Assembly (NCBI GenBank): GCA_024704765.1
Contig: JAKMXF010000300.1
Location: 457,019 to 521,018, forward strand
Source: Oopsacas minuta
Taxonomy: Eukaryota > Porifera > Hexactinellida > Lyssacinosida > Leucopsacidae
DNA length: 64,000 nucleotides
Reading direction: 5' to 3'
Shown here piece by piece: positions 54,801 through 64,000 of the stretch; positions within the stretch are counted from its first letter, which is position 1; the number at the start of each line of letters is the position of its first letter. The translations under genes and the position numbers were made by a program. The notes below the pieces were generated by a model, which made no database searches, was not told the DNA's origin, and worked only from the letters and a program-made list of their open reading frames with translations.

Positions 54801-57559
54801 AAAGCTCTCTTCTCTCCATCAGCTCCTTCAACTATTCTAAAAGTACCAAGCTCTTCGTGAATAACCAGACTGGAGTCAAGCTCATTGTCTGAATCTTGGC
54901 CTGCAGAATGTAACTTGTCAAATAAAATCTTACCAGAATTGGTAGCTGGATAAGAAATTCTCTCGCCAGCCCTCCACTGAAACAACTCAGCATCACTACT
55001 GTACATTGACTCTGGGCTTCCGTGAACATTATTACATGAAGAAACACTGTCTGGAGTCCGAGGGAATAGAAATTCCCTTCCAATCTTTTCACCTTCCGCT
55101 CCAGGCGACAGAACACTCTCAGTCAGTGCGGAATCTGTTTGTAGCTGAGAAAAGAGAGGGTCAATATACACCAGTAAGATAGCTTGGTATGGGATGGAAT
55201 GAAGCGCATTATTCACACTACCCCACTTGTCTCCTAATGTGGTTATCTTAGCATCATCTAAGCAGTACCATGCATGGAGAGTGGAGTGGTTAAAAAAGAA
55301 AGCATATTTTGGATCGTTTCTAGCTACAATGGCTGTCAAGTAAAAGGGACGGAACTTCAGGAACGGCTGAGTATGGTCAAATATATCGTCTAAGTAGAGG
55401 GATGTCCCGATTGAGTTGATTACGTCATGCAGGCATTGAGAGGTAATGGGGAGTCCGTCCCAATTGAGAGAAATGGTAAACACATCAGGCTTGTTGGTAA
55501 GAGTGCGTTGAATTCTTAACGGAGCTTTACAATTGGGATTAGGACAAGGCTGAGTGTCTTGCAGAGATCCGATAAGCTTCAGGATAGTTTCAAACTCTCT
55601 TGAATTAGACCGACTAGATTTGGAAGAGTTTGAAATCTTTCTTGATTCTTCAATCAAAGATTGTGCAGAAATAGAGTAGACTAACTCAAGGGAGTGAGAC
55701 AGTTCCAAACTATGTCCACACTGACAATTTCCATGGAGAATGAAATTGGATGAAAACTTCTGATGAGTCAAACAATGTGGAGCGCTGCATGACGTCACTT
55801 CTCCACTGCCTGTCAGGTTGTAATGAATTCTAACTAGCAACTCTTCGTACGTCTTATGAATCCCATCGAAAGATAGACCGAGATTATAACCTTCCTGCTT
55901 TTCGAAACAAATAGCCATGACCCGTCGCAATAGCTCCGGAGGAACGACCGGAATATCTTTGTAGTCAAATCTATCCAGAATAAGTTGGTACACACAGAAC
56001 ACGCACGTTTTGAGTGTACATACGTGGCCTTGCACTCGCTGGAGAGATTTCCTGAAAACTTCCAGCTCCCAGAGAAGGGCAAATGGGGTAGGGATTGAGG
56101 GTACATGTTTCTGACAAGTTTTGCGCTTGCTTGGTGCCCTTAATGGGGCAGGGTTTGGAGACAAGCTAAGAGAATCAGAACATGATGACATCACTTCCCC
56201 TTCGTTAGGATAAATTGTACGTTTCTCTGTGTAAGGCGAATGTACATATACTTTAGTCGGTTGAAAATTTTCGTGTTGATCCTTGAAGCTTCCATCTGAT
56301 CGCAGGATTGAAGGGGAGCTATTATTTAAATTAATTATTCCGGCGTGAGGCTCGCTAGCAGCCAAGCCAAAATCTAAGTAGCCGTAAGAGTGAGTGTCGT
56401 CTGTTAGGGCTGTGTGATTCTGTAGAGAGTCAGTTATGTGCTGCAGATAGCTAGAATTGCCTTCCTTCCAGTGAGATGTATTCTGCTCCTCGTCCCTCCA
56501 AGCATTCGACAAATGAGATCTAGACTCCTCAGAAGAACTAGACAGCTGGGGCTGTGAAAGTACAAGCACCGAACTACGGGGAAGTATATAATCTGGATCA
56601 GAATACAGCAGGAGGATAGGAAGATAGAGATTTTGTTTCATATAAAAGAGTAGCTGAGGAAAGGTTCCGTCTGCTAGCTTTACAGATTCTAGATCTATCC
56701 TGACCCAGCTAAGGTTAGCGGAGTGGAAAGTGAATAAAACCTCACTGCTCTCAAATAAGCAAAGCATAGCAGTAAGTTCATATCGTTTCTTATCTCCATA
56801 CTGCTGTGAAGATGTTAAGAGATCCTCCAAAGATAAACTGGTTGCTAATGAATTAAGCAAGGTGTCCAGTTTATCACTGACATCAACTTCCCCTCTATCC
56901 CACGCTATCTCAAATGCAAGTAGAGGAGGGGAGTTAATCAGTTGTAGAGAAGGTTTGATTAATCTAGAGCAATTAGTATTATTAGGACAAGATAGTGTAA
57001 GAAGAGAAAGGTTCAATTCTCGTAGGATACGTGTGAAGTATCGGGGATCAATCTGCGTATTTAGCCTCTCAGTTTGCCTCATAGCATTGGCCTGCAAGTA
57101 GAACATTTCTACACTAATGGATAAGAAGTACTTAAGCACAGAATTAGTCTTAGCCTTATAGCCGCACTCGCAAGCTAAAACTTCATCGATCTCTACTCCG
57201 AATAGCTCTTGTCCTAGAGGAGTAGACAGACACGTGTTTAAGGAACTAAGAAGAGAAGAGAGTGCGAGAGATGCAGAATCGAAAGAGACAGCAGAATCTG
57301 ATTGGAGAATAGTCGCAGCTCTCTGTACTATGTTAGGTGGTAGACCTGGGTATTTGTGATGCTGAAAATTGGGAAATATTGATTTTAGTGCACAAAAAAA
57401 ACATGATGTGTATTTACAGTTAGAATGGTGCTTGACAGTCCTAAATCTCTTTCGGAAGGCGTCTGTCTCCCAGAGCAGCTGTATGATAGAGGTGAGAAAA
57501 AGCGCACGAGGGGGATCAGATGAACGTGTATCAGTTTCGGATACATAAGATGTATCCAT
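42885..57559 (-). CDS. Giant protein with eight USP53/54-like pseudo-DUB modules
   Basis: Four exons (57559-53417, 52102-50579, 50519-45810, 45404-42885) all join at phase 0 to about 4298 residues. An in-frame TAA directly before the ATG supports this start. Eight modules resemble the USP53/54 catalytic fold, each opening with an LWxxDxFRxxL-like motif and closing with an LLYxNP-like strand: about residues 17-325, 486-803, 933-1235, 1399-1675, 1827-2137, 2464-2745, 2810-3070 and 3222-3485. At the catalytic Cys position (GNTCFLNSVLQVLW in USP54) modules show Leu, Pro, Leu, Arg, His, Glu, unclear, His. Modules 1-3 and 8 keep a CxxxxCxxC(A/V)xK finger. The tail has a MIT-like helical segment (DMFYTQARDLYRESLN) and a terminal CxxC..CPHC pair, as in USP53/54. 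Catalysis is not expected; ubiquitin or scaffold binding is inference. Confidence 0.88.
45405..45809 (-). other. Intron 3 of the giant gene
   Basis: This 405-bp AT-rich intron has a GTAAGT donor and a TTTTTAG acceptor. Splicing is needed to finish module 8: the exon before ends KLWIGYDGQKAIQ and the next supplies LLSCLYINP. No other feature is seen. Confidence 0.8.
52103..53416 (-). other. Intron 1 of the giant USP-like gene, hosting a nested gene
   Basis: This 1314-bp intron has a GTATGT donor after SFE and a TTATGTGTAG acceptor before ETAELVNTQDS; the coding frame is phase 0 on both sides. It is far longer than the other introns here because it contains the complete sepiapterin reductase gene on the plus strand. 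Confidence 0.85.
52488..53288 (+). CDS. SPR: Sepiapterin reductase, nested in opposite-strand intron
   Basis: Single exon, 266 residues, of the short-chain dehydrogenase family. TGGSKGFGRAIS is the dinucleotide-binding glycine motif, ANAGRVGDVSK the NAG motif, FVSSLLA carries the catalytic Ser and YSAGKAGGHMLF the Tyr and Lys. The ending SPGPLQTDMTDDV is typical of sepiapterin reductase, which makes tetrahydrobiopterin, cofactor of aromatic amino acid hydroxylases and nitric oxide synthase. Length matches the family (about 261). The whole gene sits in intron 1 of the giant gene on the other strand. Confidence 0.88.
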   Translation: MSLKDKSSLLCIVTGGSKGFGRAISLEVCKEWGVNRRIQKIVLVLVARDKMTLENTAAECKSIYNDVTLYLLSHDLSDHDSILTLIEELNALFCHGKEQFTEVMLFANAGRVGDVSKPISSHFDPKILQKYFNLMLTSNILISSWFTSELKSVKKTIIFVSSLLAIQPYAGFSLYSAGKAGGHMLFRCMAEENPEVRVLVYSPGPLQTDMTDDVLKNMCFKKTQERFTQMKFLKPEFSVSILFGILKDDKYKSGEYIDIYDIIKQE

Positions 57560-58285
57560 TTATATAATAGCTAATGCAGTAGACATAAGGTTTATATAAA
57601 AGGCATCAAATCAACCTGTCAAGTTGATAAAGGGAATATGAATATGAACTTGTAAACAAATTCACACAATTCATATTCAAACGCTAAAAAGAAATGAAAA
57701 GAGATTAGTCATATATAAAGTAATGGTTCATAGAGGAAATAATGAAACTTGTATTACTTAAAGTTAAGCTTGAGGGTAGATTTAACAACAATACTGCCTG
57801 GCATCTTTACAAACATGATAGTTTGGAGACAGACACCAAGTCCCTGAATATCTAAAGATTAGATTAAGTAGTTCATTGCTATGTCTGTATAATAATAATA
57901 ATGAACATCACTAAGTTTACCACTTATATAAGCAATTTAAATTATCTAATTAAGGGAAATGCCTAAGGTAACAAATTGGATGAATAAGAGATTTCGATGG
58001 AAAATGAAGCAAAACATTTGAGATATTACAAACACAGTTGAGTTAGTACACAATTGTAGCAAGTGGGGGATGTGCTACAAGCTAGTAAGTATCTATAAGT
58101 AACGAAAGATTAAATTTATAAAAGTAATATATATCACTAAGTACTACAGCTAACTCGAAGTTACTCATGGTCGCTTAATGCTACGAACTACAGTAAGCTA
58201 GATAATTAGGAGATGAATACTACTAATTCAGTAGTCATCCCTCTTATGTAGCGTAGATCCCAATTGGTGCAGTCAGTCAATTCCG
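57560..58285. other. Intergenic, no gene seen
   Basis: About 725 bp of AT-rich sequence between the start of the giant gene and the 3' end of the RRM gene. No coding frame or repeat was recognised. The giant gene promoter presumably lies here. Confidence 0.5.
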
Positions 58286-61200
58286 CTATTTGGGTGCTTG
58301 TGAAGCATCCGGTTGTTTGGATTCATCCAAACCTTTCATTCGTTTCGTTTGATCTGGGATTGATTTTGGAGAGCCAGTTATACCACCAGCATCTACCGTA
58401 TCAGGATTACCAGTAGCACTACAACACATACTGCCGTAGTAGTAAGGATATCCTCTGTAAGACTCCATCAACTCTAGCATTTCCTTTGTGTCCTCCTCCA
58501 TTGGATAATCTTCAAGGAAACGTTCATATTCAGAGCTCCAATGACTGAAATTGTAACCGTATATACCAACATAATAATCATGGTAATCCTTAATCAGCTT
58601 ATTCATCGGATTGCGCGTCATCATGTCGTATAAGTAGGCGTATTGATCCATCAAGTCGTCATGTTTGGAAGGGGATTCTCTTACAGAAGAAGGAGACTCT
58701 GAATTACGGGAACGCTTGCGAGACTTTCCATGATTAGTATGATTCTTGTGAGATTTGGATTCATGACTAGATTTGTGTTGAGATTTGTCAGAAGCTGATC
58801 TATCTCTGTTATCAGTAGAATTCTTGTTTTCTTTAGTAATAGATGCCTTATCTTCCCTCTCTCTTGATGTAGTAGGTTCTGTGAGAGATTTGGATTCTTG
58901 TCGGTGTTTAGAATGATCTTTCGCAATTGAAGCATCTTGTTTGATTATCTTTTTGAAAACCTCTTCGGAATGAGAATGCTTTGTTTTAGCATCATGTCTA
59001 GTTTCAGATTTATGTTTTACTCTTTCCTTAAATTTTATATCTTTGCTACTTGTAATCTCTCTGGCAAGTCGTGCTCTTACCTTAGCCAATTCCTCTTCTT
59101 TCTTCTTAGCTTTCTGCTTTTTAGCTTCAATTTCATTCAGTCTCTTATTTTTTGCATGCTTCTCTCCTTCCTTTTTCTTCCGCTTCTTAGACTCTTTTTC
59201 AGAATTATCCTTTTTGGCTTTGCTAGGATCTACAGAATTTTTGGGATGTAATTTCGTATATTGAGTCTTTTTAGCCTCTGAGCTCTCATCCTTTGCTTTA
59301 GCTAGCATCGGTAACGAGCTGAGTATAGTAGCCAGAGCAGTAGGGTCCATGCCCAGAGCTGTGGAGAGAAGTTGTGCATTTATCTGAGCATTAGCTGCTT
59401 CTTGAGTTGGTTGTGAGAGGTTTCCAGGAGGCTGGATGGGTTGAGGGACAATACCAGGTCCAGGGAGGGGGTTTTGCCCGGGAGTAAGAATCGCTTGTTG
59501 AGGACCGATTGGTTGCGGAATACCTGCAGATATCTGAATAGGAGCAGATGGCTGAAAATTTGAAGGTGGAGCAATAGAAGGCTCAATTGGTTGTGGCTGT
59601 GTGGGTTGTACAGTTAGGAAAGTGGGAAGATGACCACTCTGGCCTCGGAAAGGATTGGGGTAAGGCACATTTGGAGGAAGTTCTTTTGAATCTGGAGGCA
59701 AAGAAGCTGTGTTTCCACTGGAAATCATTTCATTTCTAGCTCGTTGCCCATCTGCGGCAAGTTGTAGCTTAGGCTGTTGTCCTTGAATCGTGTTAGAATG
59801 TGCAGTGTGGATTGCATCCATACAGGAGAAAGGATTATCAAATTGGATGAAAGCAAAGTGATTATGAATCTTTATGTCTAGAATCCGGCCGTATACAGAA
59901 AATGTATCATGTAGATCTTCCTTCGTTACTTGTTTGGGATCTAGATTTCCTACATACATACGGGACATAAGAGTCATTGGATCTTTGCTGCGAGATAAGT
60001 CTTGACACTGGTCTGAGTTTACAGCTGCCTGAGCTATCGTAGCTTGAGCGATTGTAGCTGGGCTAATCTGGTAATTTGTACCTGTTTCGTTTCCTAATAT
60101 TTGTCCAGGAATATCCATTGGGAGCTGTTGATGCTGAGGACCCATAGCGTGCGGAGCAATTGAGTGTTCCTGAATGCCAACACTTTGATCAATTGATAAC
60201 GAGGTATTCCCTCCAGGAAACTGCATCGAATAGCCAGACATCGAGTTGTTATGATCCTGCATGTGCATTGGAGCATAAGGATAATTGTCAGAGTGTGGGT
60301 GCTGATGCATAAGATCATACGAGCCTTGTGACTGCTCCATCATAGGAGGAGGAGCAGATTGGTGTAAGTCTTGAGACGGATGGAGTCCTGGACCTCCCAT
60401 ATAACCTGGCTGAGATGGGTGGCCGCGCATTGGCAAACCTTGTTGCTGTTGTGGAAAAGACTGGTACTGAGAATCTGGAATGTGATGTCGTAAGGGTAAG
60501 TGAACGTGACGAGAAGGGGGAGGGTGTGAGTAGGGAGGACGAGAGGGTGGCTCTTGAATAGACCTCTGAAAGCGATACGAATTGTAATTGTAATTACCTA
60601 AAGTGAATGAAAATCAAAACATATAAAACTAAATATACTATAGGATATGAGAAGAAACACTACCTTGATTCGGGTCAACAATATGATTGTCTTGTCCAAG
60701 GATATGGCGCAAATCAGGACGGTGCCTACTCCCAGATGGAGGAGCCCAATCCCTGCCCTCATGTAGAGGATGCCCCAACATGTGCTGAGGCTCCATAGGC
60801 ATGGACTTAGACAAACGTCCCTCTTGAGGTGTAGAGCCTTGAGGCCCAGTTCTTTTATCCTCCCATCTATGTTCATTTGGGTTTGATGGGTCTACATTAC
60901 GTCCATGGTTCCAATTAGTTGGCCTTGCACTGGGATCAATATTTGGAGTGGTTATTTCGCGTTCATTTCTTTCCATTTGACCCATTACAGTAGATAACTG
61001 GTCAGGAGCTGGTTTGGGATGTCTGCTCTCCAAATCTGCGGGAGGGGAAGATTCTGACTCCTTCCTTAGCCCTCCTTGAGCCCAAACTCTCTGAGCCTCA
61101 TTCGAATCTATTTTTATGCTACCTTGGATACGAATGATATTTTCTAGAAGTTTTTCAGTATCAGCATCAATCTTCCAATTAGAAATACTAAATTGAGAAG

Positions 61201-61954
61201 GTTTACGAGGTTGTAACGATCTAAAAGCTGTATCATCAGGTAGGTCTGTGAGCTTCTGGGTGGGAGTTCCAGTGTCTAGCATCTCACCATCCTCTAATGG
61301 CTCAAGAATCTTCCTCTCAGGACCTGATGGAATTTCACCATCTTCTTGTTCACTAGCACCACTGAGAGAAGATGGAGTTGCGAGTGGATGCTGGGCTATT
61401 TCAGGTTCTTGAATAACTTCTAGAGACTTTTCCTTCGGAAATTCTGAACGTAGAGTAGGAGTGTGGAAACGGTTAGGAGGAGAGTGATTCATTTCTGACC
61501 TTGCGAGCGGAGGGTAACCAGGGAGGAACGGAAATCGAGGCTCTGATGGAGGACGTGGATGAAAGAACTCATTTGGCTGTGGTCGTCTAACATGTCGAAA
61601 ACTATCAGGGTTCGTCCCATGAGGATGGTGAAAAGGTGGCGGCTTAGCTAAACCAGGAGAGTAGTTGCCCGGGAATAAGTCATCCGGTTTGTGCAGTCTG
61701 GCAAACTCAACTGAAACACGTCTATCAAAGATGAAGTCGTGATGCATCGTATTTATGGCTCGTTGGGCAGAAGCGTGGTCTTTGTAAACGACAAACGAAA
61801 ATCCCTTAGATTTCCCCGTATCCTTATTACGAATATACACAACCTCAGAAATTTCACCAAAGCGATCAAATATGTTACGAATATCACTTTCAGTGACATC
61901 AAATCCGTGGCCAGTAATAGCAATCTTTCTGCCTTGAACTTGTTCTGAAGCCAT
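58286..61954 (-). CDS. Two-RRM nuclear RNA-binding protein, about 1200 residues
   Basis: Two exons (61954-60664 and 60597-58286) join in frame across a 66-bp intron. The N-terminal RRM is at residues 8-85 (RKIAITGHGFDVTESDIRNIF, KGFSFVVYKD). A Pro/Gln-rich region follows. A second RRM lies around residues 590-670 (SRMYVGNLDPKQVTKEDLHDTF, HFAFIQFDN), whose lack of a typical RNP1 Gly-Tyr gives it an hnRNP C/RALY/NCOA5-like look. Then come a Pro/Gln/Ile-rich stretch, a long Lys/Glu/Ser-rich coiled segment (about 850-1050) and a final aromatic helical region (YVGIYGYNFSHWSSEYERFL). It probably acts in mRNA processing or as a transcription coactivator. NCOA5-like is one option, not confirmed. Confidence 0.82.
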
Positions 61955-62880
61955 GAAAAAGCTAAATAATCTATGAATATGATAACAAATGTAATTAGAG
62001 ACTTCAGGTATACACTAGTTAACTCTAATTTCCTAATATAATCATAGAGGACACAAAAGTTAAAGCGGCTATGGAGTTACCGAATTAAAGTAAGTAAAAT
62101 TCAAATAAATTCAATAATAGAGATTGAACAAACAAATATTGAAAGGACAATGGATGCTAAGCTCTAACTAGCATCAGCGCAGAACCTTTGAATGATCCTA
62201 AGAAAAGTTTCTTATAATTATAAGAGAATGTTCGTATAATTTTGAGAATACTCTTATAATTATAAGAGAATTTCATATTTCACTTCCGACACAGTCGATC
62301 AGTGTTTTCAAGTTTTGGCGAAGAACTTTCTAGATACAAGTATATGGTATACCCTGAGGATAATTACCTGCTACAATCTTATTCCACAATCTATGTCCAT
62401 TTGTTATGATCAAATTGTGATATAAATACGTTAACCAATTACTCTAAGATATCGTAAAAAGGTATATTATGTAATTTCTATATAATAATTATAGGAATAT
62501 GTATTACAAAATTGCATACAATATATGAATAATCTGTGATAGTTTCTCAAGGCTGCAGCTAAGTAGCTTGATTTAAAGTGGAGACGTCTGACACACTTCG
62601 CAATTGCCCCGGTCAGTCTCAAACAAATAAGGTAGAATATAAGAGGAAGGAAGAGCAGTGAGCAGAGAAGAGAAATTATAATTCTTATGTTCAATTCTGA
62701 TCGCATATATACTTGTTGGTGAGATGCAGGCGTCACAACATGTTTTAGACAACTATACTATTTCCTAAGTTACCACCTGCAACAACTGAAATGTTTGCAA
62801 CACCTGCAAAACCTGCACTAGTGAAAAGAGTATAAATAGAAACAATATTTTCATTTGTAATATCTCTCCTACTTCAATCT
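61955..62880. other. Intergenic, with palindrome pair
   Basis: AT-rich region upstream of the RRM gene. It contains two copies of the perfect palindrome CTTATAATTATAAG, about 40 bp apart near 62210-62265. A 90-codon minus-strand frame at 62467-62736 has no recognisable motif and is not called. Confidence 0.55.
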
Positions 62881-62959
62881 CAGATGTCACAATTCTTCAA
62901 TCTCTTTCGCCCTCTACGGTCCCATTCACTCTATCTCCTACAATGCAATAGTCTTACTC

Positions 62960-63180
62960 TCAATTCTACACCAACCTCTGTTCAATTTTCTAACAGATTT
63001 CTCTCAATTCCCCGCCTACCTCTATTCAATTTTCTGACAGCATTCTCTCAATTCGTCACTCACCTCTGCTGAATTTTCTAAAAGATTTCTCAATTCTTTA
63101 CCTCACCTCGGCTCAATTATCTGGCAGAATTCTCTCAATTCGTCACTCACCTTTGCTCAATTTTCGTACAGAATCTCGAT
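62960..63180. repeat. 42-45-bp tandem repeat, about five copies
   Basis: The repeat unit reads approximately CTCAATTCGTCACTCACCTC followed by TGCTCAATTTTCTGACAGAATT. Clear unit starts at 63003, 63047, 63089 and 63134 give periods of 44, 42 and 45 bp. Copies are imperfect. Confidence 0.8.
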
Positions 63181-63430
63181 GTGTCAATGACCTCAGACAT
63201 TCAAAATATAAATTCCTATCTAACTGAACCTAGAAACATTGGAGATGCTAAAGAAGTGATTGGAAATACAATTATTGCATACGTTGATTGATTCTTATAA
63301 TTGCAAAGAACCTAGAATTATGATTTGAATATTTTAAATATTTTGGAACATATAATGGACAGGGTGATGGAATAGTTATATTACGAAACATTCATCAAAT
63401 AGAGTAAACAAGTGACACAGTCAATGTAGG

Positions 63431-64000
63431 TTATAAGAACATCGTTGAGAACTGGACATAGTGTTCATATATCCAGCATATCATACACAAGAACAAATTC
63501 TTGTGATCAGCATGACTTATATAGGAACATGTTCTTATAACAAGCATATCTTGTATAAGAACATGTTCTTAAAACAAGCATGTCTTATATAATATCATGT
63601 TCTTATAACCAACATGTCTTATATAATATCATGTTCTTATAACCAACATGTCTTATAGACAAACAAGTTCTTATAACCAGCATATCTTATATAATATCGT
63701 GTTCTTATAACCAGCATGTCTTATATAAGAACATGTTCTTAAAACCAGCATGTCTTATATAATAACATGTTCTTATAACCAGCATATCTTATAGTCGAAT
63801 AAGTTCTTATAACCAACATGTCATATATAATATCATGTTCGCAAAACCAACATGTATTATATAATATCATGGCCAAATAACCAGCATGTCTTACATAAGA
63901 ACATGTTCATAAAACCAGCATGTCTTATATAATATCATGTTCTTATAACCAGCATGTCTTATACAAGAACATGTTCTCATAACCAGCATGTCTTATATAA
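63431..64000. repeat. 34-bp satellite array continuing past the window
   Basis: The monomer reads approximately AACATGTTCTTATAACCAGC followed by ATGTCTTATATAAG, with a strict 34-bp phase over about 14 or more copies, the first few degenerate. Perfect GAACATGTTC palindromes occur at 63525, 63559, 63729, 63899 and 63967, all spaced by multiples of 34. The array has no coding potential and runs to the window end. Confidence 0.9.

Noticed and set aside
62467-62736. Hydrophobic 89-codon minus-strand frame that could mimic a small membrane protein
   Set aside because: Strongly AT-driven composition, no homology recognised, and it lies in a repeat-flanked intergenic tract.
62884-63072. Plus-strand frame over the 44-bp repeat
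   Set aside because: The frame simply reads through the tandem repeat and ends within it.

Overview
The window looks like a piece of a compact animal nuclear genome. It is AT-rich and densely packed. Most coding exons are long, and most introns I could place are only about 50-100 bp with plain GT..AG ends. Metazoan-type genes are present: an insulin receptor substrate, a class IB PI3K regulatory subunit, MANF, a multi-Ig receptor, sepiapterin reductase and a USP53/54 relative. The compactness, long intronless receptor genes and NHL/ankyrin genes fit a sponge-like or other small-genome invertebrate. That placement is inference only. I recognised no rRNA, tRNA, CRISPR array or transposon open reading frame.

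Layout. 1-1382 (+) is the 3' end of a PI3K p101/p84-like regulatory subunit, tail-to-tail with mitochondrial EF-Tu (-). A long minus-strand block follows: EDEM3-like mannosidase, a 1200-residue Ig-domain receptor, an insulin receptor substrate with PH, PTB and YXXM motifs, POP1, a cytosolic carboxypeptidase (CCP2/3-like), NF-YC, MANF, an unrecognised 452-residue protein and SART1. From 28.8 to 31.1 kb lies an inverted pair of small MYPT-like ankyrin genes sharing a 376-bp block that I read as identical. From 32 to 42.7 kb are single-exon or two-exon genes: GPN3, EXOSC5/RRP46, APEH, an NHL protein, PIGB, NUDT19 (ending in SKL), a second NHL protein and a CCDC28-like protein.

The standout is 42885-57559 (-). 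Four exons join in frame into one protein of about 4298 residues. It carries eight successive USP53/54-type ubiquitin-hydrolase-like modules, none with the catalytic cysteine, followed by a USP53/54-like tail with a MIT-like helical segment and a terminal zinc-ribbon-like motif. A sepiapterin reductase gene lies on the opposite strand inside its 1.3-kb first intron. After it comes a two-RRM nuclear protein (58286-61954, -). The right end holds a 42-45-bp tandem repeat and a 34-bp satellite running off the window edge; the satellite contains perfect GAACATGTTC palindromes.

Functional themes. Signalling: PI3K IB subunit, IRS, MYPT-like proteins, Ig receptor. Protein quality control: EDEM3, MANF, APEH, USP-like giant. 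RNA processing: POP1, SART1, EXOSC5, RRM protein. These are ordinary neighbours in a gene-dense region and do not form an operon or pathway cluster.
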